A stretch of DNA of 64,000 nt from Sthenelais limicola. Taxonomy: Eukaryota > Annelida > Polychaeta > Phyllodocida > Sigalionidae. A program made the position numbers and the translations under genes. Location of the stretch: positions 60,044,773 to 60,108,772 of the forward strand of contig OW804095.1 in NCBI GenBank assembly GCA_942159475.1, in the 5' to 3' direction. Position 1 is the stretch's first letter. Every line of letters starts with the position of its first letter. The notes below the pieces were generated by a model, which had not been told where the DNA came from, ran no database searches, and was given only the letters and a program-made list of their open reading frames with translations. This document shows, piece after piece, positions 12,101-24,100 of this stretch.

Positions 12101-15100
12101 CGGGGTGGCTGAGTACGAATGACATGGTTTTACATTTTGAGGTGTTAAGTGATAATTTGTTTACTGCACACCAGGAGTGTACATTATTTAGGTCCTGTTG
12201 GAGGTTGCTGTGTAAGGTATTGGTATCTTTATTGTTATAGAATAGAATGGTGTCATCCGCATAGTGCTGTATATGGGCATGTTTGACCACAGAATGGAGG
12301 TCATTAATGTAGATACTGAATAATATCGAGCCAAGTCCATAGGTGACTGTACCCTCCTTAGATTTTTTACCGTTTAGCTGTACAATTTGTTTTCTTTCTG
12401 ACAGGTAGTTTTTGAACCAGAGCTGTTCCATACCCTGTATTCCGTAAGCTGCCAGCTTGTCCAAGAGAGTCTGGTGGTGCACTATATCAAAGACTTTACT
12501 GAAGTCCAGAAATACTGTTTTATTCATTAATTTATTATGCACCCCCACCTGCACATGTTTAACTTTAAGACACAAGCAGAACGCTTGATCATCGGTAATG
12601 TGAACAACATCAAGGCGATGAATAAGGTAATGGTTTGAATAGTAAAGTAGATTGTTGATGTTGACCTACGATTCCCTATATATTAAGAGGCAATATTATA
12701 TTATGGGGTGCAGACTATGCAGAGCGAATATTGATGACCGGACCGGTGACAAGTACAATAGACTCATATGCATATTTCGCTGTTGAATTCCGATATAATC
12801 ACATTCACAACAAAGTATACTTAATCTCATGTAAACCAATTACTCCTGAACCTCAATTCTCACCTTATGTCCTCTCCTCTCTCCTCTCTTCTCTCTTTCG
12901 CTCACCAATCTCCTCTCTCTTCCCTTCTTTCCCTACCGCTCTCTTCTCTCAACTTTTCGCTCACCTCTCAATGTTAAGTTACTGGCGCCGTATCGAATAT
13001 ATATATGAACCTGTCAAAATGTTACGAAGTCTTAGTGAAAAAACCAGTCATATGATCAAAGGAAGGTAGCATATATATAACCTAAACAACGAAAACTAAT
13101 CATATTCACATACACATATAGTTGAAAGTGGAGATATAAAAACTCTCACAGACATCTAACCCCTTTTTTAGATATCTTATTTTTGGGATTATCCATGGTG
13201 CAACGATACTGTGACGGGCAAATTTTGAAATTAAGCTCCTCATGACCATCCCCTTTATTCTGATACTTCATTGAAAGACGCACTTAATATGCTTGTTCTA
13301 AAGTCCCCCGAAGGAACTAGCTGTCTTGCTTCAGTTATATTGGCTTCATTTAAGACCCACATTCCCTTTGATCTTACTTATCACTGTTGCATCGTCATCT
13401 GTACATGTGGGTTCACATCGTTCAGCGAGGAAACATGTAATTAAATCTATTAACTTTGCAAGACATACCAACAGGAACATATTATGCGACCATCCAAATA
13501 CAATCATATCTCTTTGTCCAAAGAGAAGACAATGCTGTCTTGATGGTCGAGACGAATATGAGAGTTTCAACTATAGAGCAAAGTTTATCTAAATACCACT
13601 AGTACTTATATTATTATTGTCTTTAGTCCAACTAGTCCAGGTTATATCTTATTAAAGTATCGTCTTGTTGTCGTTATATTATACGAATAGTTGCCCAGAT
13701 TATGTCTTGCTCCACAAAGGATGTAAAGACATCATGATTACTTTTGGCACTGAGGTACCTTCCTCATGTTTCCCTCACGCCTTCTTATTCTGGCTCCTGC
13801 CACCATCTTTGATGTCTGGCAATGAATCAGAGGGAAGTTTATATGACACAAAGACACAAATATCATATTTTTGAAATCCAGAACTTTACACTGCGGTATC
13901 CGGCTTCTCTCATCCTTCAACGCAGAGCTTTACTCCTTGCGTTTCCTCAGTCATCTCCAACTGGCTTCTCTTGGCTTCTCTGATCTCTGACGGTGCTTCG
14001 CCGGACAACAAAGGCGCCTGGTGTAATACTCCCGATTATTATGTATACTGTTAAAGCGCATGTCTACTCATTGACCAATACTCCATTGCCTATTTATGTC
14101 ACTATAGGACACCAAACTTCCAAGAATATTTACAAAGTAATAATGTCATTGTTGATTCGGCCAAGATTGTGGAGGTATTATGAGAGGAATAAATAAGATA
14201 GAAGCAGCCTTGGGAAATTAAATATTTATTTGATTTATAATTTATATAAAAGAGTTTTAAATAATAAAATGATGAGTATAAATAGTTGATGTTTGTTGAT
14301 AAAATTGGTAAGAAGTTGATGAATTGTAAAATAAAGTTTTGTATAATAAAATTGATTTGATGAATATAAATAATTAGTTGGAGGAATGTAATGATGATAA
14401 TAAATAGGTGTGGGTGGGTGGGTTAAATGTTATCGGTAGTGTGGTTGGAAGTGAAGTGATTGAGGGACGGGTGAGAGTGGTTAGTACGGCGAGGGATTGT
14501 AGGTGGGGTAGTAGTAGGTGAGAGGGGATTGGCCGCAACAATGCCCTAGCATTACCTATATTCATGCCATACACATTGTTGATTCGGCCAAGATTGTGGA
14601 GGTATTATGAGAGGAATAAATAAGATAGAAGCAGCCTTGGGAAATTAAATATTTATTTGATTTATAATTTATATAAAAGAGTTTTAAATAATAAAATGAT
14701 GAGTATAAATAGTTGATGTTTGTTGATAAAATTGGTAAGAAGTTGATGAATTGTAAAATAAAGTTTTGTATAATAAAATTGATTTGATGAATATAAATAA
14801 TTAGCCAAGACTGCCAATTTAATATATATGATAGGATAGGGTAGTGGAGGGTGGGGTGAATGATGTATGAACATTAGTAAGTATGGATGTTTTAAGATAA
14901 TTTGTTCTGCTTATTGCAGTTATGGTAAAAGGAATAAATAGTTCGTTGGTCCCGTGGGACAGTCCTTAGGCTTGAGAGCCGAGTCTTTTTGGTATATAGC
15001 CGAGTGGCTGTTTTATTTTTATATGAATGGGTCAGGGTGGGATGGTTTTAAGATGGATTTAATAGTCTGTTGCCTGCTTGAGGTCAATATACACTAGGGT

Positions 15101-18100
15101 TGCAGGGGGTGGCTTATTGCCTTCCTGATAGCCTGATTGACTTGGGATCCGTCTGTGTGTATGTACTTCTTGTAGGCATCGGATGCCCATCCAATGTATT
15201 CCTGGATCTGAAGTGGGGTACATCCTGCGGCAAAGGCGTTAGTGGCCGCCGCCTTGCGCAGACTGTGAAGTGTATAGGGTCTATGGTCGACTCCCATCTC
15301 CACCAGCAGGGCTTTCCACTGTCGTGCCACGTAGGTGGCTGGCATAGGGTTTCTTGATTCTGGGAACATGAAACAGGCTTCTTGCCGGTGTTTTGTTGGG
15401 AGAGCCTGCATCATGAGCTTGATGGCCTGTACCACGCAAAGCCTCTTATCCGGGGACTGCTGTAGTGTCACAGCCTTTGATTGATAGGCCGATTGCATGT
15501 TTTTGGCCGATTTCACTTTAATGATGACACAGTCGGGGGCGATGGATACATCTGCCCTAGTGAGGTGGGTTAATGGGTTGAACTTGCTAAGCGATGGGGC
15601 CAGGACCTCCGATTGGCGTAGGCCCGCATAGTAGATGGTCAAGAGCGCGGCCTTAATGGTCCTGGCTGTTTGGTTTGAGGGTAGTTTAAGGATGGCTGAT
15701 CTTATTACATCTGAGGGGACTGGTAATCTCACTATGGGTATAAAGGACTTGTCCCTGTCGAGGGCCTGAAGTGCCCACTTCACTCGCTGGTGATCCAGCG
15801 ACGTGGTGGGAAGGTGGTTCATTTTAAAAGCCGTTCTGAGGTGGGATATATGATTCCTAATAGTCTTTGGGGAGGGCACAGTCTGATGGAGGTGTTCAAT
15901 ATAGGCACAGATAGTAAGGTATGAAGGCTTAGCGAATTGTTCAAACCTCTTCACAGCTGCCTCCCGATTTTTGGTTGTTCCTTGGGCCCAGGCTTCGCGC
16001 TGTCTGATAGCTGCCTTTCTCAGTAGTGGTGCGAGTATTTGGCCTGTAATGTGATGAGAGATACATTGTATTAAGTGCATATAGGCAAGGGTCAGTATAA
16101 TCGAGACATAGTTCATTCATGGTATGGTTAGCCGCTTCTTTGTATTTATCGTGAAGGTGTGCGCGACTGAGGTTATCGGCCAAGATATTTTCTGCGCCGG
16201 GGATATGTTCGTAACTAATCTTTACGTCGAATATAGCCTGGACCATCCATGCTAGGCGCGCGGCTTCCAGTATGACACGGTTCTTACCACGCCCTGTTTT
16301 GAACACCGACACACTGGCCAGGTTGTCGCATAATATTCTTATGTGGCCCCCCCGGTCTTGCTCATTGACTAGAGTATGGAGGGCGATGGGGATGTTTGCT
16401 GCCTCTAATTCCGATATATTAGCTACTCCTTGGTCCACTGGCGCTATTTGTGCGCTATATGCACGGTATTCGTCTGCGCCTCCTATCCCTAAAAGACAGG
16501 CATCCACCACGATTGTCTTTGTAGGGGCGGCCGCTGGTATTACCGCCCTACCGTTCCACTGGTGGCAGAATGCGCTAAACCATTGAAGGTCCTTTTTCAT
16601 TTCTGCGTTGACGTTGATGTATTTCTTGCCTTGCATTTCTCTTAGTGCTTCGAGGAGTCTGCTCACAAAGAGACGGGCTGGCCCGACACATTTGGATACG
16701 TGTATAAGCGAGCCTATTACAGATTGTAATTCGCGTCTCGACATCGAACGCCTCTTTATATATTTGTTGATGGTGGTTATGATTTGTCTGAGTTTGTCGC
16801 TATTAATGCTGAGCGTCATATCAGGGGCGCTTATATCGATTCCCAACCATCTGACCATGGCCGCAGGGGGCTGTCGTTTATCTTCAGCCTCTGGCAGGCC
16901 TAATTCAGCGAATAACTCGATCGCCCTCTTATAATGACGTGTTGCTGTGTCGAGGTCTTTCGAAATTATTACCAAATCGTCGAGATACATCTTGCTTTTA
17001 ATGCCTTCTCTTGCTAGTACGCTCACTATCGCATCTGCTATCCTTTGCATGTGGCAGCTCGACGATCGCGCGCCGAATGGCATCGTCACATCAAGATAAT
17101 AGCTGTCATTCCAGCTAATACACAAGAGCGGCCAATCGAGCGGGTCGCTCTTGAAGTTTTTGTAGGCGCGACTAATGTCTATTGTGCTCATGTAAGCGTT
17201 GGGGCCTATGTTCACCAGTTCCTCTACCAAACTGTCGACAGTAGGGAGGCTGTGGGACCTCTGCTCACCCCACACACTGTTCTTTAGAAGGAAAGCATTT
17301 ACTGATTTATCGGCGGGGAAACTCAAGTCTATGATGACGCGACGGGAGTCAGTGTCTCTCTTTTCGCGTGACATAATTGGTGAACAGTGGTACCATTGGT
17401 GAAAGGGTGCATGTTTGAGGGGGCCTACCAGGCCACCCAGACGAATTTCTTTATTGACGAAGTCATCGATCTTATCACTGAAGGCATTCGCGCTTGAATG
17501 GTTTTCTCTGCTATCATTATGTGTTACAGGGCCGAGATATCCCATAGGGAAGCCGTAGGCGATTAAATCATAGAGCTCTCTTTCGTCATCGTTGTTACTT
17601 AAATACCTCTTCCAGTTAGGCAGGTTCAAACTAGTAGGGAGTTCAATTTTGGCTGATAAAGCGTTAGGCATGCCTGTACTGTGCACTGCAGAATATATAC
17701 GTTGGTGTTTACCATACTTCGTGTCAATACACATGCTTGGCCACTTGGCCTGTCTATACTGCGCGTATGCTGCTGGCGAGAGATCTACTTCTCCCCTCTC
17801 CCTCTTTCCTGCACAAATGTCTCTGACTTTCACAAAGTAATCATTGCCACCTACTGTATTCATGATGTGATGTGGACAGGTCATTCTTTTCCGCTCCTTT
17901 AGCCGGCTTAGCTGCGTGAGGATGGTGCGATGCATGCATGTTGACATTGTGGCGGCCATCTTTGAGCGAGCTCTCCCGGTGCGCGTGGCTCGGCGAGAAG
18001 ACAACACTGGCACGTGTAGGGGGCGTGGCAGCCGGTCCCGCGTGTGTGTACTGGCTGTCTCTGGGTACGAATGGCGGCGCCTCCACATTCCATTTGCTGG

Positions 18101-21100
18101 AGACGCCGTCTAATCGTTTTTTGCTGCAGAGCTGGAATATGACTGAGATGAGACATTAGACCTGTTATTATTGCGAGATGGGTTGAAGTTTTGATTATTC
18201 CCGTTCCTGTTGGATCCCTGATTTGAGCTATTTGCATGGGTTACTTTTCGCATACAGTCTACTATAGAGTGGACACAACTTTTCCCGATAGAGTCACAAT
18301 ATGTGCATATGTGCAATTGAAATAGGTTGCCCTCGGTGTGGCTGTTAGCGTGCCTGCACCCGGAGCGAGAGTTATAAGACCTACATACAACTTCAGTTTG
18401 ACCTGAGGGGGCCCTATTCGATTGAGAAGCATGATTGGACCGGTTGCTGTTGCCGGCTGGTGCGCTATTATATGCCCCGCTGAGTGCTGATGCACTCCCG
18501 TGTGTTAGGCACAATCTAACCCTTTCATCTTGAATAGCGTGTCTGTCATCCCACATGATAGTCCCGTTTTCCACAGAATCCCAGATATAGTCTGACCATC
18601 TTCTGACAGCCGCCCAGGGCCTGTCCAAAGAGTCTTTTATAACTTTCCTTAGGTGATCATTAATATCGTGATAATCTCTACTATTGTAAGCCCGGGGGTC
18701 GTCTAATAAAGAAAGAGTGGCATCGACATACTCCATCGCCGTCATGTTAGCGCGGGCCTCAACCTTCTGTTTTACAGTGGACACTCCTTCACGAGAAATA
18801 AACATATACGGTTTTGCAAAGATGTTGGAGGAGAGCAGGTCTGACATTATGTGTTGCTTACCGTGGAGGCCCGAGGATTTCTTTTCCCTGTCCATCTCCC
18901 GCTCCAGAAGCCTGTCAGCATTGAGTTGTCGGCGTAAGATCTCAGGAGCATGGACCTCGGACCTCCGACGGCTGTGTTTCTTGTCTCTCCTTCGCCGGCG
19001 GGTATCCGGCTCGGATTCGCTTTCCTCAGAGGACGTCTCGGTCTCGTCCGAGCTTTCTTCAATGACGACCTTGCGGCGCCTCTTGCTTTTCGTTTTCTCT
19101 TTCTCCTTCTGTGCCTTTGCTGCGTGTCGAGCCACGACCGCCAACTGTTGCGCCATGGTCTCGACTGTTCCCTTGAGGCCGGTCATGGCCGCCTCCATGG
19201 TTTGCACTTGAATATCCAGTGCTCGGTTTGTGACCTTGGCTGCGGCTTTGCTCTTGCCTTTGTCTCTGTCAGCGTCAGGTAGTACTTCTGGTGGGCTCGT
19301 GTCAATATGGCCGGTATCCCCGTCGCCATTGTCGCCGGTAGCAGAGTCTTTGTGCTTTCTGACCTTTGTGCGTCTGCCTCTCGTCATATTGGTAGAGGGT
19401 ATATACCTGGAAGTTCTAGAGCGTTCACGAAACTTCTTAGGAAGTAATATCCTCATTTATGTAGTGGTTGCTGTCGTTGAAGAGTCAGCAATGTACTACA
19501 CTCCCAATTTAAATGTTATCGGTAGTGTGGTTGGAAGTGAAGTGATTGAGGGACGGGTGAGAGTGGTTAGTACGGCGAGGGATTGTAGGTGGGGTAGTAG
19601 TAGGTGAGAGGGGATTGGCCGCAACAATGCCCTAGCATTACCTATATTCATGCCATACAAATTATTTTGGTACGCGACAGGGTGCGTTATCTAGACAAAA
19701 AGATTATTTTACATGCCATCCTAAGCAGATATGTCTCAGTATCCAGACATATAAACTTGTTCTATGCTATTAAAGAGTTATCCTTATAAGCCCTTGCAAC
19801 CACACATATCAGGTTGTTGCTTTTATTGACTGTTTATCTTTAATTACCTAAACCTGATATATGTACTTTCTTATTGGGACATCTGGTAGAATGTTATATT
19901 GGTACATTAGCAGGAGCAAAGAAGACAATTCATCATCAATGACAATCCTTAAGACAACTCGAGGATCAAAGAAGTCGTATTCCAAATACAAATGGGGGTC
20001 CCTGCAACTGTTAATGGAAGGGAAATAGTGCAATTGTCTTAGAACCAACTGCTTTGTCTGACCTCATCAATTATGGATAGAAAGTAGTTTGGCGCAACTG
20101 GGGACAAGCGTTTACAAATGGGAAATCCTGCCACAACTATATGAATTACAAACTGTCAGGCAGTCTAAATGGCTGACTCTATGTTCGCTTTTTACAGAAC
20201 CATTTCGGTCATATTTCAATTACTTCAACGTTTTTGTTGGGGGTGGGGCCGTACAACATAAACTATCCGGTGATGCTTTTTCTAGACGGATGCCTGGAAA
20301 TCCATGGAAGAACAGATCAGTTCATGGGTATTTAATCAATGAACGATTACTAGTCCGCCCTGAAGACTTGCTGACTTAATATTGCATGTGTTGAATTGTT
20401 GCGTTGAATTTCGTCTTCCAGATGTCTTCTACAATGAGGGCCTCATCGGCGTCCCTTTCTTCCCAGGTGGACATGGATCTAAAGCAAGTGTTCACACAAG
20501 TCGGGACATACAGAAACACAATAGTTGCGATTAAAAGAATAAATAAGCGTACAGTAGATATAACACGAAACGTCAGAAAAGAACTAAAAATGGTAAGAAG
20601 CCGGGCAAAGTTATATTTGGGGCAGCGAAGGCAACCTTTTCATTAATCTTCTAATTACAAACATGCCTAAGGTAGATAATTATCCTTTTTTCACTGACCG
20701 CCATTTTGTCCCACTGTGGCTATGGAAAATTATTGAATTATTGTCGTGTTATATTCTATCAGTGTAGATCAAATTAGACTTAACTAATATTTAAAAATAT
20801 ACTTGTATAGATTGAAGTATTTCAGTCCCCGATTAAACAGTCGATTTAAAATGATTCAAGGAACATTCTGTCACAAGTGTTGTAACACAAAGGACAATGA
20901 AATGAAATTTTAGGTACGTATGCTTATAATACAATAAGGTATAACAATTCCTTACCTTTTACAGATGCGGGATATACGTCACGATAACCTTAATGGCTTT
21001 GTCGGTGCGTGTGTTGACCAAGGAAATATTTGCGTGATAACAGAATACTGCTCAAGGGGCAGTCTTCAGGTGCGTTACTGCATGAAAATACATCCAATGT

Positions 21101-24100
21101 GCATTGTTCATTGTGACATAACTTCTTAGGGAAGCCCCTCAACTTTTCATAATTATACCAATTATGACCAGATTCATTAGATTCTGACCACAGATACCAC
21201 GCTGAGACCATAATGACAGAGCGAAAAAACATCCTTATAATATTCACTTTCTATCGCCCATTTGTAGGACATACTCGCAAATGATGATGTTAAATTGGAT
21301 AACATGTTTCTCGCTTCCCTTGTATCAGATATCTTAAAGGTAGGTACAAAAGATTTGTGTCTTTTTTCCTTTCTTTATTTGATAACATGAGATACAGTCT
21401 ATTTATCACTGAAAAATGCTATACATTGTATAGACTATTGTATTCCTTTATATACGTCTCGATGACGTAAAGAAACGAAGGATCTATCTGGACTTTCTTC
21501 TTTCAAAATAAATACGTTGCCTATCGGTGAACTCTACCTTCATTGCTTTCTAAAATTCTTTTTTTTTCGTGTTCGGCTACGCCAACCTTTGACCACACAA
21601 AAAAGCATTTATAATGAGGTCTAGCACTACTGGCATTAACAGCAACTTTTCAAAAATGAATCTACAGGAAAGAACATCTCTAACAGATCACTACAGTATG
21701 GCAACATTGCAAGCCAGTTCCCCACTGAGAGAGTGCTTCCAAAAGCCCATAAAAGAGACATTCTTCCCCTAATTATCCACTCGCATGTCCTGCCAGAACT
21801 CAGAAGATGCTGTTGTTTACTGCGTAGGCGACATTATAAGGGGCGCATTTAGAACACCATAAAGATGGGGCGCTGGTGTTTATGCAATGGCAATAATTGC
21901 CATGTCCCACCGTACGCAGTTCCCCTAAGAGTCTCTCTAATGATTACTGACAGAAACGAACGGCAGCAGACGTTTGTTTCCTAATGTCTTGTCACCAGCC
22001 ACCGATGAGAAACTCTTTAGGGATCGGTCCTTAGATCAAGGCTATGTTAATAAACACAAGATTCATAGATTGCTGCCTTTATGTTCCACTAAATTCCCTT
22101 ACTAGTGATTGTATACCATCAATTATTGCCGCTCGGTCTTAAAAGGTCAGAAAATTATAGCAGGTAAATACATATCACCCTATATCATCTTAAGGAAACT
22201 CCTCAGATTGAGTCGGGCTTCTTCAAGTTTTATTATATTTGCGGTAAGCTTTATTGTATTTGCGGTAATTCCTTGCCGTAGAAGGGAAATATTTTCAGCT
22301 ATATATGTGTGTGTAGGTTCTGATGCATATATATAGAAAATATACGAGAACGGTAACTCTTTAAGCATTTTCAACGTCATATCCTATTTCCATTTGTACC
22401 GTTATTCTTTTGACCTCGCGAGTGGTGTCTTCAAAAAGTCTCTCATTATGATGTCTCTTCTTCTGTTTTGACTTTTCATTTTCTATTCATTTCAGGGAAT
22501 GACGTACCTCCATGACTCAATAATACGTTCTCATGGGGGTCTCAAATCCTCCAACTGTGTAGTCGATTCCCGCTGGGTTCTAAAGATCACAGATTTCGGC
22601 CTAACTGAGTTCAAATCTGGGGCTGAAATTGACATGGACATTTCACCTCATGCTTATTATGAAAGTAAGAAGATTTTCTCTGATATATTTAGGTATGAGA
22701 ATCAAATATATTCTAGGGAATACTTTGATAGGTTATTGTCTGTATATGCGATGTGTATCTGTCAGAATGGATATCACGATCTCGGGTTATAAGGCGATAG
22801 CTTAAAGAGAATTCACCAGACCTTATTTTAGACCCCAATTGTCTTATGTTGCCTACACTTGAAATACATACACAAATAATATGATCCCATCAGAAGAAAT
22901 AACATTAAACAACCTTGTTTGTTAGATGTATTCATAAATTAAGAAATAATTTCTATTACTGCATTAGGATAGACAAGATATAGGTTTTCATCAACTTTGA
23001 ATCAGCTACAGTACAAAAGTTTACTGAGGTCAATTCATCAGGAAAATGTAGAGCTCTACAAAATCATAATTACTTGTTCAGGTCAATATCTCCATAGACA
23101 GAGACAGGACATATTTAAATAAAGTTATAAATATACCTTAACGATTTTTAGTATCTGGCACACAAGTTACCAGTATTTACACTGACTATAAAAGCTGGGC
23201 ACAGGCCCTTGTCTAAAACCCCTTGTAAGTTACATAACTCACAAATCTACAAGTGGCAAATAGAAAAAGCATGTGACAGAACGTGCACTAACATTGTAAC
23301 CGTTTGTTCGTTATTATTCAAATGAGTGTTCATATCAGCAGAAACCAAAATTTTACGTTCAGTTACAGTGTACGTTCAGTTTCAGTGGATTATTTTTCCC
23401 TATCAAATATCCCTTTGTATTGGCGTTTAATGGCATTTTTTTTAAAACAAATTTTATTGACAAATTTCACATTCGTGATACGTTTCATGTCAATGCATTT
23501 AAGCGCTAACATTCTTACTTCAGGAGTGGTATATGTTATATCACAACCGGTAAACTCTGCCTATGTATGATCAACGAGACTTTGGTATGATCTACCAAAA
23601 AGTTCCTTATTCCACCTTTTTCAACGGCCCTTCTGGTATGACCACCGCTGAGATTATAAGCCAGATGTCTACCAACCTTGCGATGGAATAGAAATATAAT
23701 TCTGGAGAAGAAGGTTAAATTGTCTATGCAGACCCGTGTTTAAAATTCTGCCTCTCCTTCCCGGTATATACCCCTGAGAGCCTTGTCTTGCATTATTTGG
23801 AAGCTTTTATATACAGATTTTTCTACCGGATTAAAGAATAAAACAAACATTGATATTCCCCTGGTCGAACCTTTGTTGGGGAGAGGTTTCAAGCGTCAGA
23901 ATATTTACATTAACTCAAACCATCTCAGAAATGTCAAACTACAGGAAAACTATTTGTTTGAAAACTATCCATTAAGATAGAAAGTTTTTCTGAAATCCGA
24001 TAAGGTTCGTGCTTTGAAATCAACACTTCTACGAACTTAATAGTTACTTTCCATTACCAGGCTGTGTCCTCTATCAAAGAGAGAAAAGCTTTATTTCTGA

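Larger units (their letters stand above)
14147..19659 (-). mobile_element. Complete Ngaro-like tyrosine-recombinase retrotransposon
   Basis: Read on the minus strand the order is A1 (19659-19509), gag, RT-RNase H, tyrosine recombinase, B1 (14804-14574), A2 (14573-14423), a 45-bp spacer and B2 (14377-14147). A1 and A2 (151 bp) and B1 and B2 (231 bp) are identical by eye. This split-direct-repeat layout defines the Ngaro/PAT branch of DIRS-order elements, which integrate through a recombined circle and leave no target duplication. All three frames are open, so the insertion is recent. No methyltransferase domain (expected in PAT and DIRS) and no SGNH hydrolase (present in some Ngaro) was seen. 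It lies antisense in a guanylyl cyclase intron. Confidence 0.9.
7026..20421 (+). other. 13.4-kb intron of the guanylyl cyclase gene
   Basis: Both flanking exons are phase 0 and the protein reads through smoothly. Within the intron are a minisatellite (7498-7647), a fold-back element (8328-8718), a G-rich tract (9170-9196), a LINE with a second fold-back element (9968-12575) and the Ngaro-like element (14147-19659). Open frames at 9197, 12731, 13326 and 20089 show no recognisable motif and are treated as chance. Confidence 0.75.

Noticed and set aside
12731..13592. Two open frames (112 and 88 codons) upstream of the Ngaro-like element
   Set aside because: Composition is Ser/Leu-rich or irregular, with no motif and no splice context; likely chance frames in an intron.
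18717..19211. Plus-strand open frame of 164 codons opposite gag
   Set aside because: It is the antisense shadow of the gag-like gene, with Ser/Arg/Leu-rich low-complexity translation and no known motif.
20089..20379. Open frame of 96 codons before the kinase-homology exon
   Set aside because: Flanking exons join in phase without it, and its translation matches nothing in the receptor cyclase family.
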